Source of the DNA: Bifidobacterium breve
Lineage (GTDB): Bacteria; Actinomycetota; Acidimicrobiia; Acidimicrobiales; Ilumatobacteraceae
NCBI GenBank assembly: GCA_945889575.1
Contig: CAMDBY010000052.1
Span: forward strand, 1-10,185
Reading direction: 5' to 3'
DNA: 10,185 nt
Positions 1 through 7,713 of the stretch are shown one piece after another; position 1 is the first letter of the stretch; every line of letters begins with the position of its first letter. The notes beneath the pieces were generated by a model that worked only from the letters and a program-made list of their open reading frames with translations, did no database searches and had not been told where the DNA came from. The translations under genes and the position numbers were made by a program.

Positions 1-330
1 ACTGATACGCACCTCATGGTTGTAGACCTGCGTCCCTTCGATGCTGAATGCACTGGAAAAGTTGCACAATTGGTACTTGATGAAGCAGGTATCACGCTGA
101 ACAAGAACACAGTTCCTGATGATCCAAGAAGCCCATTCGTAACTTCTGGTGTACGCATCGGAACACCATCAGTCACGACGCAGGGAATGACCGAAGTAGA
201 AATGCCAGTGATCGCTTCATTGATTGCAGAAGCTCTTCGTCATCGTGATGATTCTGCGGCAGTTGCTGTAGTGAAATCAAAAGTGGCCGCACTCTGTGCC
301 AAATTTCCTGTTTATCCCCACAAATTGTGA
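1..330 (+). CDS. glyA: Serine hydroxymethyltransferase, C-terminal fragment
   Basis: This is the last ~109 residues of GlyA, the cytosolic PLP enzyme that interconverts serine plus tetrahydrofolate with glycine plus 5,10-methylene-THF. The start lies before the window; the reading frame is open from base 1 (Thr-Asp-Thr-His-Leu before the first Met), so the ATG at 16 is internal. Recognition rests on the family signature AGITLNKNTVPDDPRSPFVT followed by SGVRIGTPSVTTQGM. The Arg in SGVRIGTP is, from the family, the residue that binds the substrate carboxylate. The C-terminus has the usual short alpha-helical tail ending at FPVYPHKL. It stops 43 bp before the wecA-like gene on the same strand, a neighbourhood also seen in other Actinobacteria. 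Nothing looks broken in the visible part. Confidence 0.95.
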   Translation, partial: TDTHLMVVDLRPFDAECTGKVAQLVLDEAGITLNKNTVPDDPRSPFVTSGVRIGTPSVTTQGMTEVEMPVIASLIAEALRHRDDSAAVAVVKSKVAALCAKFPVYPHKL

Positions 331-373
331 CGGAAACGATCCAGTTGGAGCAGTCATCTAGGCTGAACATCTA

Positions 374-1492
374 ATGGGTGATACAAACGGATATCTCATC
401 GTCGGACTGTGTGCGATGTTTGTCACTCTGATTACGACGCCAGTTGTCAGGTGGTTTGCACGCGAACACAATTGGTTGGCACTGCCAGATGAACGAAAAG
501 TGCACACTGTGCCTACTCCTAATGTGGGCGGTATTGCATTGTTCGCCGGAGTTGTTGCTGCATTAGGACTCGCGTGGAGGATGGACCGATTCGGGCCATT
601 GTTCCAAGGAAACAGCGAACCAACTGGTGTGTTGCTTGGTGCGTTAGTCGTACTAGTGATCGGTGCTCGAGATGATGTGAAAGAAGTGTCAGCCCCTGCT
701 CGCGTTATTGCAATCGTTGGTGCCGGCATGATGCTTGTGTGGTTCGGCGTCACGATGTTTTATTTCCGCATTCCGTTCCTGGGAGTCATTCAATTAGGAA
801 ATGATTGGGTTCCTATTGTCACCGTTGTGTGGTTGCTCGGAATGGTGCAAGCAATCAACCTTATTGATGGGCTCGACGGATTAGCTGCGGGCATCGTTGC
901 AATTGGTTCTACAGCATTTTTTATTTACTCACGGCATCTCTCGGGCCTTGGTTTATTATCCGAACCAAACATCGGGCCTTTGATTGCAATCATCACTGTC
1001 GGTGTATGTATTGGTTTTCTTCCGTACAACTTCAATGGTGCAAGTATTTTTATGGGTGACGGCGGCGCATATTTGCTTGGGCTCTTAGTGGCCGTATCAA
1101 CGAGCGTTGTCGGTGGGCGAGCAGACCCCACCACACAGGCGTTTAGTGGTCAGACATATTTCTTCTTGGCACCACTTCTTATTCCCCTCGTCATCTTGGG
1201 AGTTCCAATCTTCGATGTCGCGTTTGCCATCGTGCGCCGCGTCAGTAAACGTCAAGGATTCGCAGAAGCCGACAAGGGCCACTTGCATCATCGTCTGATC
1301 AATCTCGGACACGGCCCTCGTCGCGCCGTGGCAATTTTGTGGTTGTGGACTGCGCTGTTGTCTGCATTGGTGTTGTATCCCGTCTTTAACAAGAGCGCCA
1401 CGAACTTTGCGCCCTTCGGATTGGTTGCTTTGGTGCTGTTTCTGTACACCGTTCTGCACCCCGACCTCAATCGCACACCGGAAGAGGAATAA
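374..1492 (+). CDS. wecA: WecA/TagO-like undecaprenyl-phosphate sugar-1-phosphate transferase
   Basis: A 372-residue polytopic inner-membrane protein of the MraY/WecA/TagO family (glycosyltransferase 4). These enzymes move a UDP-sugar 1-phosphate, usually GlcNAc-1-P, onto polyprenyl phosphate as the first step of a cell-envelope glycan. Family motifs appear in order: DERKVHTVPTPNVGGIA (about 39-55); the Asp pair in GARDD (100-101); NLIDGLDGLAAG (162-173) with the catalytic-type Asp residues; NGASIFMGDGGAYLLG (221-236); VPIFD (277-281); and the His-rich loop KGHLHHRLINLGHG (301-314). The His-rich loop and the overall pattern favour WecA/Rfe over MraY. About ten hydrophobic segments are visible. 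The ATG start places the first membrane helix at residue ~7, but no good Shine-Dalgarno lies at normal distance. In Mycobacterium and Streptomyces the equivalent gene (rfe) also precedes atpI. The exact sugar cannot be read from sequence. Confidence 0.9.
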   Translation: MGDTNGYLIVGLCAMFVTLITTPVVRWFAREHNWLALPDERKVHTVPTPNVGGIALFAGVVAALGLAWRMDRFGPLFQGNSEPTGVLLGALVVLVIGARDDVKEVSAPARVIAIVGAGMMLVWFGVTMFYFRIPFLGVIQLGNDWVPIVTVVWLLGMVQAINLIDGLDGLAAGIVAIGSTAFFIYSRHLSGLGLLSEPNIGPLIAIITVGVCIGFLPYNFNGASIFMGDGGAYLLGLLVAVSTSVVGGRADPTTQAFSGQTYFFLAPLLIPLVILGVPIFDVAFAIVRRVSKRQGFAEADKGHLHHRLINLGHGPRRAVAILWLWTALLSALVLYPVFNKSATNFAPFGLVALVLFLYTVLHPDLNRTPEEE

Positions 1493-1514
1493 TCACGCTT
1501 TCAGGCTCCTCGGT

Positions 1515-1544
1515 TTGACGATTTCTTTGAGACAGCCCTAGATT
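1515..1544 (+). promoter_or_regulatory. Candidate sigma70-like promoter for the atp operon
   Basis: In the gap after wecA, TTGACG (1515-1520, 5/6 to the -35 consensus) is followed after 18 bp by TAGATT (1539-1544, 4/6 to the -10 consensus). A start of transcription near 1551 would leave a leader of about 30-40 nt before the first accessory gene. This gap and the atpB-atpE gap are the only sizeable spaces before atpH, so it is the natural place for the operon promoter. Read-through from wecA is also possible, since no terminator hairpin was found between them. Confidence 0.45.
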
Positions 1545-1580
1545 GAGAAGTTATTCGGGCATGTCGATTGGCTCGTGATT

Positions 1581-1585
1581 GGTGA
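1581..1585 (+). promoter_or_regulatory. Ribosome binding site supporting the GTG start at 1591
   Basis: GGTGA, complementary to the outer part of the 16S anti-Shine-Dalgarno (AGGAGGTGATC), lies 5 nt before the GTG at 1591. The other in-frame starts (TTG 1579, GTG 1582, ATG 1615) have no comparable site, so this motif is why I chose 1591. The match is short and the call is tentative. Confidence 0.4.
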
Positions 1586-1590
1586 AAATT

Positions 1591-1857
1591 GTGAAAAAGC
1601 GTCCGGCTCCCATCATGACCTCGTCGTCTAACGAAGGTTCTGGGCATGGCGTTGAGTTGGCGCTCCTGGTCTTGGTGTATTTACTCATTGGTATTGGGTT
1701 AGATGCGTGGCTTAATACTCAACCGATTTTCACAATCGCACTCGTGTTGCTCGCGGTTATTGGACAATTCGTCAAGACCTATTACGTATATAACGCCCGA
1801 ATGAAACAACTAGAACAAGAGCGTGCTGAATCAACACGTGCACGGCCAGAACAATGA
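1591..1857 (+). CDS. atpZ: AtpZ-like small membrane protein (ATPase_gene1 family)
   Basis: A protein of about 88 residues with two membrane helices joined by a short loop: a first helix from VELALLVLVYLLIGIGLDAW, then the loop LNTQPIF, then a second helix up to YYVYNARM. A charged, Glu/Arg/Gln-rich cytoplasmic tail follows. The G-x-GLDAWLNTQPIF pattern resembles the AtpZ/AtpQ family (putative F1Fo accessory subunit, PF09527-like). These proteins sit at the head of atp operons and, in some Firmicutes, act with AtpI in Mg2+ transport and c-ring assembly. Its stop overlaps the next gene's start by ATGA, which indicates translational coupling. The start is uncertain: TTG 1579, GTG 1582 and ATG 1615 are in frame. 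No catalytic residues are expected. Family assignment is from pattern and context only. Confidence 0.7.
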   Translation: MKKRPAPIMTSSSNEGSGHGVELALLVLVYLLIGIGLDAWLNTQPIFTIALVLLAVIGQFVKTYYVYNARMKQLEQERAESTRARPEQ

Positions 1858-2294
1858 ACGATTTGAACGAGCCTGTGGATAACGCTCCCGAATTTGCCGT
1901 ATCACGCGACATGGTTCGTCGCGGACTTCTAGTCGCACCGCTGTTGTTGGTTGTTTCTGGTGTGATTTGGGGCACAGAAGGCGTGTCGGGCTCTGCGTAC
2001 GGATTAGCCATCGTGCTTGTCAATTTCATTTTTGCTGCGGGAATTATCACCATCACCGCCCCGAGATCACTTCCGCTACTCATGGGTTCAGTAATGGTGG
2101 GTTATGTCGCACGACTCGGGCTGATTTTTATTGCAGTGCTGCCCGTTCGTGATTCAACTTGGATTTCGATTCCGTCGCTCTGTGCGACTATGCTGGTGAC
2201 GCACCTTGGACTCCTCGTATGGGAGTTGAGACATGTTTCCATGTCTCTGGCCTATCCAGGCCTCAAGCCCAAAAAATCTTCCCCCTTTAATTGA
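1854..2294 (+). CDS. atpI: AtpI-like F1Fo accessory membrane protein
   Basis: A 146-residue protein with a ~20-residue polar N-terminus, four predicted membrane helices (about 23-39, 47-66, 73-97 and 102-124) and a short basic C-terminal tail. Size, four-helix topology and position directly before atpB match the ATP synthase I (AtpI) family. Members help assemble the c-ring and have been linked to Mg2+ supply for the synthase. The ATG overlaps the upstream atpZ-like stop by ATGA. The stop codon (2292-2294) overlaps the GAGG ribosome binding site of atpB. Sequence conservation in this family is weak, so the call depends substantially on topology and operon position. Confidence 0.75.
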   Translation: MNDLNEPVDNAPEFAVSRDMVRRGLLVAPLLLVVSGVIWGTEGVSGSAYGLAIVLVNFIFAAGIITITAPRSLPLLMGSVMVGYVARLGLIFIAVLPVRDSTWISIPSLCATMLVTHLGLLVWELRHVSMSLAYPGLKPKKSSPFN

Positions 2295-2305
2295 GGTAAC
2301 TACAA

Positions 2306-3070
2306 GTGTTCGGATTGGACTTCCCACCTATTAACGAAGTGATTCGTTGGCGCGACGCGTTCGGTAATTTAAACAAGATCGGCATGATTGCGGTTCTTGC
2401 TTCTGGTATTGCAATTTTGATTTTTCTTATTGCGAGTCGTTACAACGCTAACGAAGCTCCAAAAGGCGTGCGAAACCTCGCTGAAATGCTTGTTGAGTTC
2501 ATCGAAGAAAACATCGTTATGCAAACCATTGGCAAAGATGGTTTGGGTTGGACGCCATTCTTGTTGTCTCTTTTCATCTTCATCTATTTGTGCAACCTTC
2601 CCGGAATTATTCCGATATTGCAGATGCCAGCAACAGGCCGCATGGCAATTCCATTGTTCTTGTCAGTCATTGTCTGGGTTGTCTACAACGCGGTCGGTAT
2701 CAAGCACCAAGGCTTTATTGGTTACTTCAAGGGCATCATGTTTCCCCCAGGCGTACCCAAGCCAATTTATTTGCTCTTGACCCCAATCGAATTGGTATCA
2801 ACAATCATTGTGCGGCCGTTCTCGTTAGCAATTCGACTTTTTGCCAACATGCTTGCTGGCCATATGTTGCTAGTTACTTTCGCACTTCTGTCAGCAGCGA
2901 TGTTCGAAGCTCAGACCAAAAAATTTCTCTTAGTTCCAATGGGTATCTTGCCGATGGGTATGTTGATCTTCCTCACAGTGTTTGAGGTTTTGGTCGGATT
3001 CTTGCAGGCTTATATCTTTACAATTCTGACAGCCGTCTATATCGGTGGTGCTCGCCACCCCGAGCACTAG
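2306..3070 (+). CDS. atpB: ATP synthase Fo subunit a
   Basis: The 254-residue membrane subunit that forms the two proton half-channels against the c-ring. The family block PFSLAIRLFANMLAGHMLL contains the essential Arg (Arg177, equivalent to E. coli Arg210). His186 in AGH and Glu227 in the FEVLVGFLQAYIFT block form the His/Glu pair seen in most bacteria, swapped relative to E. coli Glu219/His245. Gln234 corresponds to E. coli Gln252. Five to six hydrophobic segments are visible. The start is a GTG with GAGG (2293-2296) nine nt upstream, only 11 nt after the atpI stop. The beginning, FGLDFPPINEVIRWRDAF, is typical of actinobacterial a subunits. The gene is complete with no anomalies. Confidence 0.97.
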   Translation: MFGLDFPPINEVIRWRDAFGNLNKIGMIAVLASGIAILIFLIASRYNANEAPKGVRNLAEMLVEFIEENIVMQTIGKDGLGWTPFLLSLFIFIYLCNLPGIIPILQMPATGRMAIPLFLSVIVWVVYNAVGIKHQGFIGYFKGIMFPPGVPKPIYLLLTPIELVSTIIVRPFSLAIRLFANMLAGHMLLVTFALLSAAMFEAQTKKFLLVPMGILPMGMLIFLTVFEVLVGFLQAYIFTILTAVYIGGARHPEH

Positions 3071-3136
3071 ACGACAGTCAGTTATTCAGACCTATTCACA
3101 TCATTTATTAATTACAGACACAAGGAAAACACTCAC
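3071..3136 (+). promoter_or_regulatory. AT-rich, G-poor leader and ribosome binding site of atpE
   Basis: This 66-nt gap is much longer than most neighbouring gaps in the operon. From 3091 to 3136 there are only three G residues, two of them in the Shine-Dalgarno AAGGA (3122-3126), which sits 10 nt before the ATG. The stretch includes ATCATTTATTAATTACAG and should have little secondary structure. By analogy with the E. coli atpE translation-initiation region, an unstructured AU-rich leader may raise translation of subunit c, which is needed in about 8-15 copies per enzyme. This role is inferred. Confidence 0.45.
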
Positions 3137-3412
3137 ATGGAAGCACTAGTACAAGTATCTCGGCTCGTATCCGAGTTAAACGCAGCAGACGCAAAGGCAG
3201 CCAACGCTGCTATCGGCGCCGGATTCGCTTATGGCCTTGCAGCCATCGGACCTGGTGTCGGCATCGGCTTCGTCGTTGGTAAGGCAATTGAGGCAATGGC
3301 TCGTCAGCCAGAGTCTGCAGGCATGGTGCGTACCACTATGTTCCTCGGAATTGCATTCACCGAAGCGCTCGCGCTGATCGGCTTCGTCGTTTTCATTCTT
3401 CTCGGACTCTAG
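3137..3412 (+). CDS. atpE: ATP synthase Fo subunit c (proteolipid)
   Basis: A 91-residue hairpin of two membrane helices that oligomerises into the rotor ring. Helix 1 carries the glycine-rich GAGFAYGLAAIGPGVGIG (27-44), the polar loop is ARQPE (55-59), and helix 2 carries GIAFTEALALIGFV with the ion-binding carboxylate Glu76. Ile43 sits where Na+-type rings have Gln (GPGVGQG), and Ala77-Leu78 follow the carboxylate where Na+-type rings have Ser-Thr. Proton coupling is therefore expected. The N-terminus before helix 1 is about 15 residues longer than in E. coli (MEALVQVSRLVSELNAADAK), and no alternative ATG/GTG/TTG exists in frame, so the start is secure. The gene follows atpB after a 66-nt leader. 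Confidence 0.97.
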   Translation: MEALVQVSRLVSELNAADAKAANAAIGAGFAYGLAAIGPGVGIGFVVGKAIEAMARQPESAGMVRTTMFLGIAFTEALALIGFVVFILLGL

Positions 3413-3431
3413 AGCGGCCTAAGCAAAGTTC

Positions 3432-3436
3432 AGGAG
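3432..3436 (+). promoter_or_regulatory. Ribosome binding site supporting the long start of the first b subunit
   Basis: AGGAG ends 5 nt before the ATG at 3442. It supports the upstream start, although an internal ATG at 3556 would give a protein of normal b-subunit length and has only a weaker, more distant GAGG (3541-3544, 11 nt away). Confidence 0.55.
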
Positions 3437-3441
3437 CTGAA

Positions 3442-4092
3442 ATGCCGACTGCGATAGTCACACAATTAAACGGACGCATAGTCCACGTTCGACTGGTGTC
3501 ATCTGGTTCTACAGATACCACCACGCCTGGCGAAGCACTTGAGGCGGGCGCGCCAATGGCAGCCGCCGAAGGTGAAGCACTTACGGAAGACAAGGGCCCA
3601 AGCCCCATTGCACCAGAGGGCAAAGAGCTCATCTGGGGTGGTGGCTCGTTTGTCGTTCTTCTCGTTCTTATGCGTTTGGTGTTGTTCCCCAAAGTGAAAA
3701 AGGGCATAGAAACTCGTTACGGAAACATTCGTGCCAATATCGATGGTGCAACCAATGTCAGAGCAGATGCTCGTGCGGAAGTCGCTGCGTATGAAAGTGC
3801 ATTAGTCGACGTTCGTGCCGAAGCGTCTCGCCGTGTTGACGAAGCTCGTCGCACACTTGATGCCGAGCGTCAAGTGGCCATTACAGCTGTTACCGCACGA
3901 ATTGCTGAGCGCAAAGCCGAAGTTGATGCGTCAAACGCAGCTGTTCGTGCCGCTGCGAGCGCAGATGTGTCAGTAGCAATTGCATCAGTCGCTACAACTG
4001 CAACACAAATTGCTGTCGGTCGTGCCCCAGATGCTGCTGTGGTGTCACGTGCTGTTGAAGAGTCGCTGCAACTATCAGGAGGACAACGATGA
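3442..4092 (+). CDS. atpF: ATP synthase Fo subunit b-type (b or b'), long N-terminus
   Basis: A 216-residue peripheral-stalk subunit: one membrane helix (about 63-82) and then a long Ala/Glu/Arg-rich coiled coil to the end. The block PEGKELIWGGGSFVVLL then LFPKVKKGI aligns by eye with PETSEIIYGGISSTIVF then AFPLAKKAL in the next gene, so the two are paralogues expected to pair as a heterodimer. The odd part is the ~60-residue stretch before the membrane helix, rich in Ser, Thr, Gly, Ala, Pro and Glu; b subunits usually have only a short tail there. Starting at Met39 (ATG 3556) would give 178 residues, almost the same as its 179-residue partner. The Shine-Dalgarno and the short gap to atpE favour the upstream start. 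Its stop overlaps the next start by ATGA. Confidence 0.88.
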   Translation: MPTAIVTQLNGRIVHVRLVSSGSTDTTTPGEALEAGAPMAAAEGEALTEDKGPSPIAPEGKELIWGGGSFVVLLVLMRLVLFPKVKKGIETRYGNIRANIDGATNVRADARAEVAAYESALVDVRAEASRRVDEARRTLDAERQVAITAVTARIAERKAEVDASNAAVRAAASADVSVAIASVATTATQIAVGRAPDAAVVSRAVEESLQLSGGQR

Positions 4093-4628
4093 GTTTGATT
4101 TCACTATTTGCCACGCCAGACCCAACCCAAACACACAGTTGGATTCTGCCTGAAACGTCAGAAATCATTTACGGTGGTATTTCATCAACGATTGTGTTCG
4201 CACTCCTTGTGAAATTTGCATTCCCATTGGCCAAGAAGGCCCTTCAAGGACGTACTGAAAAGATTGCCAAGGAAATGAGCGACGCTGCCCAGATGCGCAC
4301 AGATGCCGATACTGAAGCTGGCGATATTCGTCGTGCTGTTGGTGACATTGGCAACGAACGCACTCGCCTCATGGCTGAAGCTGATGTTCAATCAGAGGTT
4401 CTGCTTCGTGAAGGTCGTGGTCGCATCACAGTTGAAGTTGCTGAACTTGAAGCAAAAGCAGCTGCAGACCTTGTCGCAGCTGCTTCTCGAATTGGTGACG
4501 AATTACGCGGAGAAATTGCGCGTCTTTCTAGCACCACAATCGACAAAGTCGTTCGAGCAACCCTTGATGACAAGGCTCATCAAGACCTTGTTGAATCTTT
4601 CATTAATAGTGTGGGGGCATCACGATGA
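4089..4628 (+). CDS. atpF: ATP synthase Fo subunit b (second b-type subunit)
   Basis: A 179-residue subunit with a ~23-residue N-terminal tail, one membrane helix (about 24-45, ending FAFPLAKK) and a heptad-like charged helix to the C-terminus. The last part, DLVESFINSVG, resembles the delta-binding end of b subunits. It anchors the stator and, through delta, holds alpha3beta3 against rotation. A strong AGGAGG (4077-4082) precedes the ATG by 6 nt, and the gene overlaps both neighbours by ATGA. The delta gene lies in a different frame, so the two are not fused, unlike the mycobacterial b-delta protein at the same place. With the upstream paralogue it probably forms a b/b' pair. Confidence 0.92.
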   Translation: MSLISLFATPDPTQTHSWILPETSEIIYGGISSTIVFALLVKFAFPLAKKALQGRTEKIAKEMSDAAQMRTDADTEAGDIRRAVGDIGNERTRLMAEADVQSEVLLREGRGRITVEVAELEAKAAADLVAAASRIGDELRGEIARLSSTTIDKVVRATLDDKAHQDLVESFINSVGASR

Positions 4629-5152
4629 GTGACACTCGTATTGAGTCCTACGCAACAGCACTTGTGCAAATTGCACAGGCAGAAGGCGTTCTCGACCGCA
4701 TTAAAGATGACATGTATCGCGTTGCTCGCGCTGCAGAGTCAAGCGATCAATTACGTTCAGTATTAAATGATGAATTGATTCCTGCAGAGCGTCGCCAGAC
4801 AATCGTTGAGTCATTGCTTGAAGGCAAGGGTCACCCATTGTCGTCACATTTGGTCGGACTTGTTATCGGATCAGGACGTGGTCGTGATTTAGCAGCAATT
4901 CTCGACATCGTGGCAGCACGTGGTGCATCAGCTTCTGGCATGAACCTTGCTGAAGTGCGCAGTGCAGTGGCATTGTCTGCAGATCAGCAGACGCGTCTAG
5001 CCGCTGCGTTATCTAAACGAACTGGGAAAACAGTCGACCTCAAGGTTGTTGTTGATCCGTCAGTTGTTGGTGGCATCGTTGCCACAGTTGGTGACATTGT
5101 CATCGACGGAACCGTCCGTACAAATCTCGACCAGCTGAAGAGCCGGTTGTAA
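4625..5152 (+). CDS. atpH: ATP synthase F1 subunit delta
   Basis: A 175-residue peripheral-stalk subunit, normal length for bacterial delta (OSCP). The N-terminal helical domain begins RIESYATALVQIAQAEG, the usual family opening (a 'YA.AL...A...G' pattern), and binds the top of alpha3beta3. The C-terminal domain ends with DPSVVGGIVATVGDIVIDG followed by TVRTNLDQLKSRL, the highly conserved delta signature. The start ATG overlaps the b-subunit stop by ATGA and has only a G-rich stretch upstream, so translation is probably coupled to the preceding gene. It is 33 nt from atpA. Complete and unremarkable. Confidence 0.96.
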   Translation: MSDTRIESYATALVQIAQAEGVLDRIKDDMYRVARAAESSDQLRSVLNDELIPAERRQTIVESLLEGKGHPLSSHLVGLVIGSGRGRDLAAILDIVAARGASASGMNLAEVRSAVALSADQQTRLAAALSKRTGKTVDLKVVVDPSVVGGIVATVGDIVIDGTVRTNLDQLKSRL

Positions 5153-5185
5153 CGAATTTCGAAGAAGAGAAGTCAAGAGGAGAAC

Positions 5186-6787
<1,602 letters not shown>

Positions 6788-6792
6788 TCTAA

Positions 6793-7686
6793 GTGGCTGG
6801 TGGACAAGAACGAATTCTGCGCGGACGCATTAAGTCCGTACAGGCGACGAAAAAAATCACGCGTGCAATGGAGCTTATTGCTGCATCGCGCATCGTGAAG
6901 GCGCAGCAACGCGTCGTCGCAGCCGTTCCCTACAGCGACATGATTACTGAAGTAGTGCGTGATCTCTCGGCAGCCGGTTCTTCTAGTTCCATGCCACTTC
7001 TTGCTGGTCGTAGCGAAGTTAAAAATGTTTGTTACGTGGCACTCACCGCAGACCGTGGTCTGTGTGGTGGTTACAACACTGGTGTGATGCGGGCCACTGA
7101 AGGCGAAATCAAGAAAGATGCTCTAGAGGGTCGTTCTCACACTGTGATTGCAATTGGCCGTAAAGCCGATGGTTACTTTCGTTTTCGTGGATACAACGTT
7201 GCAAAAAGTTTCACCGGTTTTACTGACAGCCCTAGCTATGCAAATGCAAAAGAAATTGGTGAGTTTGTAACTGAGCTATATGCAAGCGGACAAGTAGACA
7301 GAGTTGAACTTGTTTACACACGCTTCATTTCATCCGGTACTCAAGAAGTCGTGCAACGCCCTCTTGTTCCTCTTGAAGCAGAAACTGTTGCCGGCGGCGA
7401 TGCAAAAAATGCAGCGGGTGCTGACTACGAATTCGAGCCATCTCCCGAAGCAATTCTTGAGACATTGTTGCCTCGCTATGTAGAGGCTCGTGTGTATGCA
7501 GCCATGTTGAATGCAGCAGCTTCCGAGCACGCATTCCGTCAACGCGCAATGAAATCAGCTACTGACAATGCTGAAGAACTTATTAACAACCTTTCCCGAA
7601 TCATGAACCGAGCCCGTCAGGACTCGATCACGACTGAGATCATGGAAATCGTCGGCGGTGCCGAAGCCATGTCCTCGAAAAATTAG
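6793..7686 (+). CDS. atpG: ATP synthase F1 subunit gamma
   Basis: The 297-residue central rotor shaft, linking the c-ring to the alpha3beta3 head. Both conserved ends that form the coiled coil are present: N-terminal RGRIKSVQATKKITRAMELI (10-29) and C-terminal SEHAFRQRAMKSATDNAEEL followed by NRARQDSITTEIMEIVGG. The middle Rossmann-like domain carries TADRGLCGGYN (85-95), the most conserved internal motif. The start is GTG at 6793, with GGAG (6781-6784) eight nt upstream inside the end of atpA. Length is normal for the family, with a modest Ala/Gly-rich insertion around AETVAGGDAKNAAGADYEFE. It is followed after 27 nt by atpD. Confidence 0.97.
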   Translation: MAGGQERILRGRIKSVQATKKITRAMELIAASRIVKAQQRVVAAVPYSDMITEVVRDLSAAGSSSSMPLLAGRSEVKNVCYVALTADRGLCGGYNTGVMRATEGEIKKDALEGRSHTVIAIGRKADGYFRFRGYNVAKSFTGFTDSPSYANAKEIGEFVTELYASGQVDRVELVYTRFISSGTQEVVQRPLVPLEAETVAGGDAKNAAGADYEFEPSPEAILETLLPRYVEARVYAAMLNAAASEHAFRQRAMKSATDNAEELINNLSRIMNRARQDSITTEIMEIVGGAEAMSSKN

Positions 7687-7713
7687 AAGAACGAACAAGT
7701 AGGAGCAATCCAG

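Noticed and set aside
358..753. 131-codon antisense open frame over the start of wecA
   Set aside because: Composition (Thr/Pro/Asn/Ser-rich) fits a shadow of the membrane-protein gene on the other strand; no family resemblance.
1483..1512. GAGGA...TCCTC inverted repeat after wecA as a terminator
   Set aside because: Only a 5-bp stem with a loop of about 20 nt and no T-run; too weak to call.
3085..3117. Possible internal promoter (TATTAA/TAATTA-like) before atpE
   Set aside because: Any AT-rich stretch gives -10 look-alikes; no convincing -35 at the right distance. A translational leader explains the composition better.
3137..3412. Na+-coupled c-ring
   Set aside because: The Gln of the Na+ signature (GPGVGQG) is Ile43, and the Ser/Thr after the carboxylate are Ala/Leu, so proton coupling is more likely.
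4089..5152. b-delta fusion broken by a frameshift
   Set aside because: Both proteins have complete, normal-length ends and an ordinary ATGA overlap; nothing suggests a damaged fusion gene.
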